A stretch of 26,690 nt of DNA. Source: DATBVX01 sp035263105 (GTDB lineage Bacteria; Pseudomonadota; Gammaproteobacteria; Steroidobacterales; Steroidobacteraceae). The DNA is taken from NCBI GenBank assembly GCA_035263105.1, contig DATFRO010000118.1, positions 1-26,690 of the forward strand, given 5' to 3'. Under the pieces are notes generated by a model. The model ran no database searches and had not been told where the DNA came from. It saw only the letters and a program-made list of their open reading frames with translations. Below, piece after piece: positions 5,818-13,342 of the stretch (positions within the stretch are counted from its first letter, which is position 1; each line of letters opens with the position of its first letter). The translations under genes were made by a program, and so were the position numbers.

Positions 5818-7113
5818 CTATGACGACGCCTCGCGCGCATACCAGTCGATCGCGCGGGTCAGGAACATCACCGTCGCCAGCAGAGCGAACAATGCGATGG
5901 ATCCGGCCAGGAGTGCGTAGCTCTCGGACGTCACCAGCAGGTACAGCAGCGCGTAGGTCGCGGCGAAGATCCCACCCGATGCCACACCGGCGAGTGGACT
6001 CCGCAGAGCGCCAGCGAGATAGACACTCATGAGGATGCACAGCGCACCGGTCGCGAGCACGTACGCCAACAGAAATCCGATGTGTTCCGCGAGCGCCAGC
6101 AGCAGGAGGTAGAAGACGCTCAACGCCAGTCCCATCAGGCCGTACTGAATCGGGTGCACGGGCTGGCGTTGCAGAGTCTCCACGAGAAACAAGGTGAGGA
6201 AGCTCAGGGCGATGAACAGGCCGCCGTATTTCACTGCTCGCGTGCTGCGTTGATAGATGTCGACCGGTTGCACCAGCTCGATCCCGAAGCCACTCGCGAG
6301 GAGCGTCTCTGAGGAGATGGAACCCTGGAACCAGCGATCACCGTAGGTGCGATTCAGATTCAGAACCTGCCAGTTCGCCGCAAAGCCGTGGCCATCAATG
6401 CGGCGGTCTGTGGGCAGGAAGCCAGCCGTGAAGCCGGGGTCGGGCCAGTTGCCCTGCGCCTGCACGTGCACGACGCGGGCGAGCGGCAGGAATTGCAGCG
6501 CTTGCGTGCCCGCGAGATCGAACGACAGGTCGAACGCGCGCGGCGCTCCCGCAGCGTCAGCCGCGATGTTGAGTGGTGCCGCAAGCACCGGGATCGGAAA
6601 GCCCGAAGAGGGCTCGAAGTTCTGGAATTCCGGCGTTTCCGACACCAGCGCGCGAAGACCTCTCGGGTCCTGGATGGGAAGCAGCAGGCGCGCCTGATCG
6701 AGATGAAGATGCAAGGAACTTCCACCGCGAGTGAGGCGCGTGATCTCGCGCGGGAGATCGAACTCACCTTTGGCGCGCACTCGTGCGATGTAAACAGGAA
6801 CGTCGTACAGGCCGAGCCTGCGTCGCGATTCCTGGACCTGCAGGTCCACGGTGAGATCCAGCCGATCGGGAAGGACATACCAGTCGCACGTGCGCGCAGG
6901 ATCGGAATCCGTCGTCACTGGAATCGCGAGCAGTGGCCCGCCGATCCACTGTTGATCGCCCCACCCCTTGGCAACGGACTGCACGGCGGCGTCGCGCTGG
7001 CTCGTCCGCTCTTCGATCACACTTCTCAGAATCGACAGGGGGATGAGCAGCAAAAGCGCGATCGCCGTCAAGATGGCGGCTTTCAATGAAGCCGAATGAG
7101 CACCTGGTCTCAC
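5818..7113 (-). CDS. creD: Inner membrane protein CreD
   Basis: A CreD-family inner-membrane protein of 431 residues, close to the usual 430-450. An N-terminal transmembrane helix (LKAAILTAIALLLLIPLSIL) is followed by ERTSQRDAAVQSVAKGWGDQQ and IGGPLLAIPV, hallmark CreD sequences, then a large periplasmic domain and about five C-terminal membrane helices starting at VKYGGLFIALSFLTLFLVE. CreD belongs to the CreBC envelope-stress/beta-lactam response in enterobacteria and pseudomonads; no creB or creC gene is in this window. I choose the GTG at 7113 because AGGGAGG lies 7 bases upstream; the in-frame ATG at 7152 has no ribosome-binding site. The start region folds into a strong hairpin. Confidence 0.93.
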   Translation of the reverse strand: MRPGAHSASLKAAILTAIALLLLIPLSILRSVIEERTSQRDAAVQSVAKGWGDQQWIGGPLLAIPVTTDSDPARTCDWYVLPDRLDLTVDLQVQESRRRLGLYDVPVYIARVRAKGEFDLPREITRLTRGGSSLHLHLDQARLLLPIQDPRGLRALVSETPEFQNFEPSSGFPIPVLAAPLNIAADAAGAPRAFDLSFDLAGTQALQFLPLARVVHVQAQGNWPDPGFTAGFLPTDRRIDGHGFAANWQVLNLNRTYGDRWFQGSISSETLLASGFGIELVQPVDIYQRSTRAVKYGGLFIALSFLTLFLVETLQRQPVHPIQYGLMGLALSVFYLLLLALAEHIGFLLAYVLATGALCILMSVYLAGALRSPLAGVASGGIFAATYALLYLLVTSESYALLAGSIALFALLATVMFLTRAIDWYAREASS

Positions 7114-7147
7114 GTGAATGCCTCCCTTTTGCAGGGAAGCTTCACGT
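7112..7147 (-). promoter_or_regulatory. Hairpin burying the creD ribosome-binding site and start codon
   Basis: In the mRNA, ACGUGAA (7141-7147) pairs with UUCACGU (7112-7118) and CUUCCCU (7133-7139) pairs with AGGGAGG (7121-7127), leaving a GCAAA loop and a small interior loop (G opposite CA). The 3' side contains the whole Shine-Dalgarno AGGGAGG and the GU of the GUG start codon. If translation starts at GTG 7113, this fold should block it. If it starts at the ATG at 7152, the hairpin is inside the coding region. As DNA it is also an inverted repeat that a protein could bind. Confidence 0.5.
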
Positions 7148-7198
7148 CTCATCGTGGCGCAGCGCTGGGGGAATTCTGATGAATTGTGGCAGTGGCCC

Positions 7199-7244
7199 GC
7201 TGTTGATAAACAGCTACGGTCATCGGGCCGTCCCGGTGGACGGC
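7199..7244 (-). terminator. Pair of hairpins behind the secreted-protein gene
   Basis: Just after the stop at 7252 the transcript can form GCCGTCC/GGACGGC with a 4-base loop (7227-7244), then GCTGTT/AACAGC with a 4-base loop (7199-7214). The second is flanked by GGCCC (7194-7198) and GGGCC (7225-7229), so an alternative nested fold exists. There is no U-run, so this is at best a Rho-aided terminator or an mRNA 3'-end stabiliser between this gene and creD. Confidence 0.35.
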
Positions 7245-7251
7245 TACGACC

Positions 7252-8115
7252 CTAAGCCGTGCACTTCCCGTCGGGACACTTCGGCCTCTGCGGGCGCCAC
7301 TGATACAGCTCCTGTGCCAGCCCGATGTAGTCTTCGACCGCCTCGTGAGTAGCGAGAGATTTGTAGCTGGTCGCGGACGTGTTGTAGAGGCTTTCGTACG
7401 TCGCCACCCTTTGTTTGGCGAGTTCGTCGCCGGACGGAATGCGCTTCTGGACCAGGAAGTCCTTGTAGCGCGCGAGGTGCGCCTGGACCTGCCCGCCGGC
7501 GCCGAACCACGCGGGGCAAGTCGCTTCATACGCCTGGTCGCGCATCCTGAGGATCGCGTGCCACTCGGCCCACGCCCATTCCGGCACGCCCATCTCGCCT
7601 GGGCCGTTTGCATCGGGCGCCAGGCCCAGCTTTTTTCTGAGCACGTCCCAGCGCGCCCGGGCGGGACCTTCCGCGTTGTAGAGTGCGGCGTCATAACGAG
7701 CCTTCAATGCTTTGGTGTCGTCACGCCGGATCTTGTCGTCCTCGGCCGATTGGGCTGTCCTCTCGGCTTGCCCTTGAGCCACCGCATCCGGATTGCTCAT
7801 GGCCTCGATCATTCTTGCCGCGGCTTGTGGGTCGCTCATCATCTGCTGCTGCATGCGGCCCGCCACCGCCATCATATCGGTGCTGCGCGACTGCTGGTCC
7901 ACAGCGGCGTTGGCCTCCTTCTGCCGCTCGTGATCTTGCTGGATTGAGTCGTGTGCGGCGACGAGCCTGGCGTACGCTGGATCGCCTTCGGCGTAGCAGG
8001 TCGTTGGCAGCGGCGGCACTTTTGTCCACAGACTAGCCGCAGCCGGTGCGGTCGCGATCGCGTGCGCGCCAAGAAACCCGGCGACGACGGCCGTCAGGAA
8101 GACTCGCGTTTTCAT
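7252..8115 (-). CDS. Secreted protein of unknown function
   Basis: A 287-residue exported protein with a signal peptide (MKTRVFLTAVVAGFLGAHAI, cleavage probably near APAAA-S). The mature part is largely helical and charged (residues 50-150 rich in Gln, Ala, Arg, Glu), with four cysteines (near 40, 216, and CPDGKC at the C-terminus), which may form disulfides in the periplasm. I recognise no catalytic motif. Start 8115 has GAGGT 9 bases upstream, overlapping the stop of the DUF3617 gene; only 10 bases separate the two, so they are almost certainly co-translated and may act together. Confidence 0.82.
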   Translation of the reverse strand: MKTRVFLTAVVAGFLGAHAIATAPAAASLWTKVPPLPTTCYAEGDPAYARLVAAHDSIQQDHERQKEANAAVDQQSRSTDMMAVAGRMQQQMMSDPQAAARMIEAMSNPDAVAQGQAERTAQSAEDDKIRRDDTKALKARYDAALYNAEGPARARWDVLRKKLGLAPDANGPGEMGVPEWAWAEWHAILRMRDQAYEATCPAWFGAGGQVQAHLARYKDFLVQKRIPSGDELAKQRVATYESLYNTSATSYKSLATHEAVEDYIGLAQELYQWRPQRPKCPDGKCTA

Positions 8116-8125
8116 GCGACGTACC

Positions 8126-8545
8126 TCAGCCGACCGGCTTGTCGCAGGTACCGATCTTGTGGCCCGAGAGCTTGATCGTCAGGTTCATGCCCTGGGACGT
8201 AGCCTTGATCGCACCCGTGTAGGAATCGGAGCCGTCGAAGGTGATCTCCCCGGTGCCTTGCATCGGCATCTGGCCGCTGCATTGCATGGTCCACGTCACT
8301 TTGTTGCCGACCTGCTGGAAGTCCGACGTCACGCAACTCTTATCGCCACCCGGCGGTGGACTCTTCCATTCTCTTGCCGCGCAGAGCTTGACCGTCTGCG
8401 GCGGAATCGCCATTGGCATGCCTTCCATCACCATCTGCGAGGTGGTTTCCCAGAGCACGCCTGGCGGATCGTCGGCGAGTGCTGATGCAAAGCTGAAAAG
8501 AAAAGCGGAAGACGCCGCCAGCAGGCGGCGCGAGCAGGCCTTCAT
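8126..8545 (-). CDS. DUF3617 domain-containing periplasmic protein
   Basis: A 139-residue exported protein. After a signal peptide ending near ALA-DD, the sequence GVLWETTSQMVMEGMPMAIPPQT with a following KLC motif, a central SCVT, MQCSGQMPMQGTGEITFDGSDSYTGAI and a final KIGTCDKP fit the DUF3617 family: small, four-cysteine, beta-rich proteins of unknown function common in Proteobacteria. ATG 8545 is chosen over ATG 8551 because GGGGGA is then 5-7 bases upstream, while the earlier ATG abuts it. It is the first gene of a two-gene unit with the 287-residue secreted protein. Confidence 0.87.
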   Translation of the reverse strand: MKACSRRLLAASSAFLFSFASALADDPPGVLWETTSQMVMEGMPMAIPPQTVKLCAAREWKSPPPGGDKSCVTSDFQQVGNKVTWTMQCSGQMPMQGTGEITFDGSDSYTGAIKATSQGMNLTIKLSGHKIGTCDKPVG

Positions 8546-8591
8546 ACGCATCCCCCTTTTTTGAATTGTCTTGCTATGCCGCGGACAGCTT

Positions 8592-8621
8592 CGTATGCGC
8601 CCGCGAGCCGGGGGCTGTCAA
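8592..8621 (-). promoter_or_regulatory. Candidate sigma70 promoter for the DUF3617 unit
   Basis: On the minus strand a perfect TTGACA (8616-8621) is followed after 18 bp by CATACG (8592-8597), a weak -10. It lies 47-76 bp upstream of the start at 8545. The perfect -35 element is notable in GC-rich DNA; the -10 match is only 3 of 6. Confidence 0.35.
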
Positions 8622-8661
8622 GAGGACCCGGGATCGATGGCGATCAGGGTCGTGTGCCTGC

Positions 8662-9642
8662 TCACGCTCGCAGGTGGGCATCCAGGAAGCGCAACTGATC
8701 GGCGGTGGACTCCGCATCTTCCGGCGCGCCGAAGAAGCCGGCATGCGGCATCGCTTCCCAGACGTTGAGGTCCGCCTCGATGCCCGCGCGCCGCAACGCG
8801 CGATGCAGCAGCACAGTGTTCGACAGGAACAGGTCGCGCGTGCCGGACTGCAGGTACGTCGGGCAGAAACCCTTGCTGAAGTCACCGAACACCGGCGAGA
8901 GATACGGGTTGCGCAGATCCGCGCCACCGGCATACAGGCGATTGAGCACCGGCATCGGCTTTCTCAGCACGATGTCGAGATCCTCGTTGGTGGCGAACGT
9001 GTCTCCGGTTTCCGTGAGATCCGCCTCGGGCGTGAGCAACACCGCCGCACCCGGCAAGGGCAGGCCGCTATCGCGTGCCTTGAGAATCGCCGCGGCCGCA
9101 AGCCCACCTCCTGCGGAGACGCCGACGAACCCGATGCACGAAGGCGCGTGCTTCTCGAGCAATGCACGGTACACAGTAACCGCGTCGTCGAGCGCCGCAG
9201 GGAAAGGGTGATCTGGAGGCTTGCGATAGTCCGGCGAAAACGTCCGGTACGCGCCCGCACTCGCAATCGGAATCGCTCCCGTTCCCGCCATCGGCCCACC
9301 ACCGAACACGTAGGCGCCCGGATGCAGGAACAACAGCACGCGATTGCGATTGCGCTCCGGGATCGAGCGCGGCACGACTTCGTACGTTGTCACGCCGGCA
9401 ATCTTGCGTTCCTGCAGCTCGCCCGCGAAGTTCTGGCGATAAGCCTCGTGGATCGGAGCGAAGATCGCGTTGCTCCTCGCGACCGCCTCGCGCCATCCGG
9501 CACGGTCGTCGAGCGCCGGCCACTGCGGGAATGGCGGTCGTGGCGTCGACAGAAAGCGCTGGGCCTCGGCACTCACCGTCGTCGGCGCAGCAATGGCACG
9601 CGCCGGCAGCTCCAGGCGACCGGTCTGTTGGTCAGCTCCCAT
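8662..9642 (-). CDS. Alpha/beta hydrolase (fold-3/HSL-like carboxylesterase)
   Basis: A 326-residue cytoplasmic serine hydrolase. The triad is visible: Ser176 in GVSAGG, Asp270 in SGTRDLFL, His300 in MPHAGFF. The oxyanion region HPGAYVFGGG (107-116) replaces the common HGGG of hormone-sensitive-lipase-type esterases. The start at 9642 is chosen over 9747 because it lies 8 bases after the stop of the dioxygenase gene with GAGGG upstream, and the longer form would overlap that gene by about 100 bases. Co-translation with a ring-cleaving dioxygenase suggests it hydrolyses an ester, lactone or ring-cleavage product from the same pathway (inference). Confidence 0.88.
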   Translation of the reverse strand: MGADQQTGRLELPARAIAAPTTVSAEAQRFLSTPRPPFPQWPALDDRAGWREAVARSNAIFAPIHEAYRQNFAGELQERKIAGVTTYEVVPRSIPERNRNRVLLFLHPGAYVFGGGPMAGTGAIPIASAGAYRTFSPDYRKPPDHPFPAALDDAVTVYRALLEKHAPSCIGFVGVSAGGGLAAAAILKARDSGLPLPGAAVLLTPEADLTETGDTFATNEDLDIVLRKPMPVLNRLYAGGADLRNPYLSPVFGDFSKGFCPTYLQSGTRDLFLSNTVLLHRALRRAGIEADLNVWEAMPHAGFFGAPEDAESTADQLRFLDAHLRA

Positions 9643-9650
9643 GAGCGCCC

Positions 9651-10607
9651 TCAGTACCTCAAGGGCTCGAGGTACGAGGCGATGCTTTCCTGGCGATCGC
9701 GGAACACCGGAGGAATCTGCAGGCTCTTCCCCAGGTCCTCGTAGCATTCGTCGACGAGGAACCCCTCAGCTTTCGAGACGCAGGCCTCGAACAGCGCGCC
9801 GGCGGGCGTGCGCACGTAGATCGAATCGAAATAGCCGCGATCCTTGCGATCCGACGTATCGGTATATCCGAGGCCCTCGAGCCGGAACTTGACGTTGCTC
9901 TGCAACTCGAGCGTCGCCACCTTGAAGGCGCAATGGTGCACAGTGCCCTCCCCGTACGCCCAGCTGCCCTGCGGAACGTTCGGCTCACGCAGCAGGTCCA
10001 CGATCGTGCCGGTGCCACCCGCGCCGACTTCGTAGCGGATCGCCGCGCCGTCGGCGCCGCGATTCTTGCCACTCCAGCCGTCATGAATGAACTCCTCGGA
10101 GTTCTCCGCGTCGCGCACCGAGACGGTGATGCCATGCGTGCCGCGAATGCCGCACTCCGACGGCACTGCGCCGTTCGAATACGGCTTGCGCGCGTCGTCG
10201 TCGATGCCGACGAACGCATACTCGATTCCGCATGGATGCTTGAAGCGCAGCATGCGCTCGCCGAACCGTTCGTCGTCGCGTGCTTCGACCCCATGCTGGC
10301 GCAGGTGCTGCGACCAGAACTTGAGCGATGAGCGCGGCACCGACAATGAAAGCGTCTTGATCTGACCCGTGCCCGGTCGTGCCTTGCGGCCCGACTGGCG
10401 CATTGGAAAGCACGTGATCAGCGTGCTCTCGTCGCCGAGATCGTTGCCGTAGTAGAGGTGATAGATGGGCTCATCGCCATCGTAGAGCGCCGTCTTCTTG
10501 ACGCTCTTCAGCCCGAGCACCTTGGTGTGAAAGTCGTAGTCTTCCTGGGCAGTGCCCACATTCAGGGTGATGTGATGGTGCTTCAGGATGTGCGGATTCG
10601 GTTCCAT
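9651..10607 (-). CDS. Ring-cleaving VOC-fold dioxygenase (MhqO/PcpA/LinE-like)
   Basis: A 318-residue two-domain glyoxalase/bleomycin-resistance-fold enzyme, the usual length for hydroquinone-type extradiol dioxygenases. The likely Fe(II) ligands are His11/12 in KHHHITLNVG, His224/225 in GTVHHCAFKV and Glu274 in AGALFEACV, matching the His-His-Glu set and spacing of PcpA (His11, His227, Glu276). Members open hydroquinones, such as 2,6-dichlorohydroquinone, or detoxify quinones (MhqO). The start at 10607 has GGGGGA 7 bases upstream; an in-frame ATG at 10673 would place an intergenic hairpin in the coding region. It is followed after 8 bases by an esterase gene. The true substrate is unknown. 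Confidence 0.9.
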   Translation of the reverse strand: MEPNPHILKHHHITLNVGTAQEDYDFHTKVLGLKSVKKTALYDGDEPIYHLYYGNDLGDESTLITCFPMRQSGRKARPGTGQIKTLSLSVPRSSLKFWSQHLRQHGVEARDDERFGERMLRFKHPCGIEYAFVGIDDDARKPYSNGAVPSECGIRGTHGITVSVRDAENSEEFIHDGWSGKNRGADGAAIRYEVGAGGTGTIVDLLREPNVPQGSWAYGEGTVHHCAFKVATLELQSNVKFRLEGLGYTDTSDRKDRGYFDSIYVRTPAGALFEACVSKAEGFLVDECYEDLGKSLQIPPVFRDRQESIASYLEPLRY

Positions 10608-10651
10608 GTCGAAGTCCCCCAGTTCATGCCGCCCGAGTATTGCAGTGTAGT

Positions 10652-10679
10652 GGGCGTGCACGTCCTTGTGCACCAGCCC
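10652..10679 (-). terminator. Hairpin between the periplasmic-protein gene and the dioxygenase gene
   Basis: GGGC+GTGCAC (10652-10661) pairs with GTGCAC+GCCC (10668-10679), with a 6-base loop and a 2-base bulge, 9 bases after the stop at 10689. No U-run follows, so it may be a weak or Rho-aided terminator or a processing site that separates the two genes. Confidence 0.35.
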
Positions 10680-10688
10680 GCGATCGCC

Positions 10689-11147
10689 TCACTGCTTGTC
10701 GTATACCAATGTCTCATCACCTGAACCGCCGCTCAGCTTCGCGCCGGTGTTTTGCACGGTGAGCGTCTTGCCGTCGGCTGACACGACACGGTGAACCTTG
10801 CCCACCACCTTGCCGTCCTTCTTGAGCTCGAAGTCCCAGGTGTTGGCATCCTTCTTCCTGGCGAGAGTCGTATCGCTGGCGCCGCCCGGGGCCTGCTTTT
10901 CTTCTTTCCCGTCGCGGTAGGTGGCGGTGCTCGATGTCTCCTTGCCGTTCGCGCTCGTCATCTTCTGCTCCAGCGTATACAGGCCGTCCTTCTCGGTGTA
11001 GACGCGGCTACCCGCCGTGAGCGGCGTCGCGTCGAATTTTGACTTCGCGACGTTGAGCTTCCACGCGCCGAGGATCGGATCTGCGGCGAACGCCGGAGCG
11101 GCGCACAGCACCGCGACGACCGTCACCGCCGAGAGTAATTTCTTCAT
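10689..11147 (-). CDS. Periplasmic lipocalin-like small protein
   Basis: A 152-residue exported protein. Signal peptide MKKLLSAVTVVAVLCAAPAFA is followed by ADPILGAWKLNVAKSKFD, a start shared by a family of small beta-rich proteobacterial and acidobacterial proteins, with repeated strand-turn units (SRVYTEKDGLYTLEQ, KKDGKVVGKVHRVVSADGKTLTV). A lipocalin-like or fatty-acid-binding barrel is likely; the ligand is unknown. GGGGGA lies 5 bases before the ATG. It stands alone between the nuclease gene (88 bases upstream) and the dioxygenase gene, with a hairpin downstream. Confidence 0.83.
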   Translation of the reverse strand: MKKLLSAVTVVAVLCAAPAFAADPILGAWKLNVAKSKFDATPLTAGSRVYTEKDGLYTLEQKMTSANGKETSSTATYRDGKEEKQAPGGASDTTLARKKDANTWDFELKKDGKVVGKVHRVVSADGKTLTVQNTGAKLSGGSGDETLVYDKQ

Positions 11148-11235
11148 GTAGTCCCCCTTTGATTTGTAGTTCTAGTGCACCGCAGACGATGTGCCTTGCG
11201 GGTGCGGCGAGAATGCGCGCCTCGGCGCTCGAAGT

Positions 11236-11856
11236 CTATTGCTGACCGATCGAGGTGATGCAGTCAGCCGTACTCTGGCGGGAGTAGTCGGTGATCGACT
11301 TGAGCGTCATGCGGCGCCACACCCAGGGTGCCTGGGTCTGGTCGGGTGGGAGCGACCACAAGCCGCGTCGCGCCGCGCGTGCCTGGCTCTCGAGATCGCA
11401 GAGCCCTTCGTCCGCCTTGGTCATCTGCGGACGGAACGCCCAGGCATCACCTGATCGCACGAGATCGGCGTTCACGTCGTCGTCACCGACGAACACGGTA
11501 GCGACGATGCGGCCGTCCGTGTCCTCCTCGACGGGCTCGATCTCGACAGTCTGTCTCAAGACCAGCTTGCTCAGCGCCTGGGTCGCTTCCGGACCCCAGG
11601 GTTGGTCCATTTCCGGCGCGTCGATGGCATAGAGGCGCACGCGGATCTGACCGGTCTTGAGCCGCACCTCGATCGTATCGGCGTCGATGATTCGTGTGAC
11701 GCGTCCCGGCACCTTGGCCGGTTCCTCGTGCTCGACCACCGCAAGCACTGACAGAAGCGCCGCCAGCGCTGCGACCACGGCAATCCGGGCAATGAGCACG
11801 ACGCGCTTCTTGTCAGAAGCGGCAGCAGGCGCTGGTCCAGGGGTGAGCGTGGACAT
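11236..11856 (-). CDS. Membrane-anchored thermonuclease (SNase) family nuclease
   Basis: A 206-residue Ca-dependent phosphodiesterase of the staphylococcal nuclease fold. A transmembrane anchor at about 18-40 (RVVLIARIAVVAALAALLSV) places the domain outside the inner membrane. Catalytic residues align with SNase: Asp58 in RIIDADTIEV (Asp21), Arg74, Asp79 and Glu82 in RVRLYAIDAPE (Arg35, Asp40, Glu43), Arg116 in DGRIVATVFV (Arg87). The C-terminus keeps the usual ARAARRGLWS motif. All key residues are present, so it should be active. It likely degrades extracellular or periplasmic nucleic acid. The ribosome-binding site is weak. Confidence 0.92.
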   Translation of the reverse strand: MSTLTPGPAPAAASDKKRVVLIARIAVVAALAALLSVLAVVEHEEPAKVPGRVTRIIDADTIEVRLKTGQIRVRLYAIDAPEMDQPWGPEATQALSKLVLRQTVEIEPVEEDTDGRIVATVFVGDDDVNADLVRSGDAWAFRPQMTKADEGLCDLESQARAARRGLWSLPPDQTQAPWVWRRMTLKSITDYSRQSTADCITSIGQQ

Positions 11857-11984
11857 GGCCCTGGCATGCTGCCACGCATTCGCGCCCGCCGAATGCGACG
11901 CATGCCGCGAAATGTGCTAGAGAGGCCGCCATGAGACTCGCGCAACTCGCGCTGGAAGCCTCCGGCGGCAGATCCAACGCCGCC

Positions 11985-12500
11985 TTAGCGCAACAGCTCC
12001 AGCGGCGTCGGCAGCGTGGCGAGCAATTCCTCGCTGAAGCGTGCATCGATGTGGAAGAAGGCCGCTCGCGCAGTCGTCGCTGAGCGATTCTCCCAGGCAT
12101 GATTGGTTCCGCGCTGAACCACAACGTCGCCCGGCTTCAGCGTCACCTCGCTGTCCTCGAGGATCAGCACCAGCTCTCCCTCGATCATCACCACGTAGTC
12201 GACGGTCTGCGTCCGGTGCATGACCGTGCGCTTGCCGCCTGCTTGTAATGGATAGACGTCGAGAACGCGCAGGATGTGGCCCGCGCTCGGCATGATCGTG
12301 AACTCACGCTCGTTCGGTTCGCGTGGCTCGACGGCGGTGAGCCGTGGCACCGGCGTTGCGACGCTCCAGATCTCGATGAAGTCGGCACCGATCGACGGGC
12401 CCCGCATCGCGTGGCGCTGCGGCGGCGCGCCTGCGGACACGACGACGGAGCGTCCGCTTGCATCATGACCGGTGACGACGCGTCTCACGGGCTGTGTCAT
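11985..12500 (-). CDS. Cupin-domain protein
   Basis: A 171-residue protein with one cupin barrel at about 95-155: HRTQTVDYVVMIEGELVLIL (motif 1) and LKPGDVVVQRGTNHAWENRS (motif 2), with His residues that could bind a metal. The 80-residue N-terminal part (SAGAPPQRHAMRGPSIGADF) is typical of a proteobacterial cupin family of unknown role. ATG 12500 is preferred to GTG 12506 because GAGGA is then 7 bases upstream. It is divergent from the CPBP/NRPS-like genes across 119 bp (12501-12619), in which I see only weak promoter-like sequences. Possible small-molecule binder, isomerase or dioxygenase; not decidable. Confidence 0.87.
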   Translation of the reverse strand: MTQPVRRVVTGHDASGRSVVVSAGAPPQRHAMRGPSIGADFIEIWSVATPVPRLTAVEPREPNEREFTIMPSAGHILRVLDVYPLQAGGKRTVMHRTQTVDYVVMIEGELVLILEDSEVTLKPGDVVVQRGTNHAWENRSATTARAAFFHIDARFSEELLATLPTPLELLR

Positions 12501-12619
12501 GGCCACTTCCTCTTGCCTGCGTCCGGAACTGAGCGCCTAATCTGCCGGTCGCGTGAGCCACAGACAAGAACCGAAGAACAAGGGGCCACAATACTGCGCG
12601 CAACGAGCGGAAGCAGCCG

Positions 12620-13342
12620 ATGCCTGTACACGAGCCAGGGCCTGTGAGCGCACCGCGGGTGCTCGATACGACGGACGATGTCTTTGCTGCGCGCCTGCGC
12701 GGTTTCGGGCCGGTCGGCCTGCTGGCGATCCTCGTCATTGTCCTCACGGGCAATATCTTTGTCGGCGAGTTCCTGCTGCCCGTGAGCGCCGTGCTGGTGC
12801 TCGTGTGGGTGCGCCTGTCGAGGACCCCGTGGGCGGACATCGGCTATGCGCGCCCGCGAAGCTGGCTCTACACGGTATCGGTGGGTATCGCTCTCGGCAT
12901 ATCGCTCAAGCTCGCAATGAAAGCCATCGTGATGCCGCTCCTCGGCGCGGACCCGATCAACCACGCGTACAGCCATCTCGCAGGCAATCGCACGCTGATT
13001 CCCGCGACGCTCTGGAGCATGCTGATCGTCGGGTTCGCCGAGGAAACCACTTTTCGTGGCTTCCTCTTTGAACGCCTCGGAAGGTTGCTCGGAAGGAGTG
13101 TGCGGACGACCGTTGCCATCGTGTTGATCAGTTCGGCGCTCTTCGGCGCAGCCCACTACACGAGCCAAGGCACCGCCGGCGTGCAGCAAGCCATCGTGGC
13201 CGGGCTGGTCTTCGGTTCCATGTATGCCGTGACCGGCAACCTCTGGATGCCGATCGTGGCGCACTCGGCGTTCGACCTGGCCGCCTACGGCATCATCTAT
13301 TGGAATCTGGAAGCGCGCCTCGCGCACCTCGTGTTCGGATGA
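12620..13342 (+). CDS. CPBP family intramembrane metalloprotease (CAAX/Abi type)
   Basis: A 240-residue polytopic inner-membrane protein with about six hydrophobic segments. Catalytic motifs are complete: EETTFRG (Glu141, Glu142, Arg146), FGAAH (His179) and HSAFD (His215, Asp219). The family includes Rce1-like proteases and bacteriocin-immunity proteins. Its stop codon overlaps the ATG of the NRPS-like gene (ATGA at 13339-13342), so the two are translationally coupled. In this setting it may provide immunity, help process or trim a product, or act on a lipidated intermediate; all are inference. The ribosome-binding site (GGAAG, 7-base gap) is modest. Confidence 0.9.
   Translation: MPVHEPGPVSAPRVLDTTDDVFAARLRGFGPVGLLAILVIVLTGNIFVGEFLLPVSAVLVLVWVRLSRTPWADIGYARPRSWLYTVSVGIALGISLKLAMKAIVMPLLGADPINHAYSHLAGNRTLIPATLWSMLIVGFAEETTFRGFLFERLGRLLGRSVRTTVAIVLISSALFGAAHYTSQGTAGVQQAIVAGLVFGSMYAVTGNLWMPIVAHSAFDLAAYGIIYWNLEARLAHLVFG

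Noticed and set aside
7111..7147. TTCAC/GTGAA motifs near creD as a Cre tag
   Set aside because: The two copies are inverted and 22 bases apart, not the direct TTCAC-N6-TTCAC arrangement; explained better as a hairpin.
8566..9744. Long plus-strand open frame (392 codons) opposite the esterase gene
   Set aside because: Arg-rich low-quality sequence with no recognisable domain; it mirrors the codon bias of the real minus-strand gene with intact catalytic motifs.
11217..11228. GCGCC/GGCGC hairpin behind the nuclease gene
   Set aside because: Two-base loop, short stem and no U-run; common by chance in GC-rich sequence.
11931..12083. 50-codon plus-strand open frame with GAGAGG upstream
   Set aside because: Overlaps the cupin gene end, Arg-rich, no known family. 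Possible but not supported.
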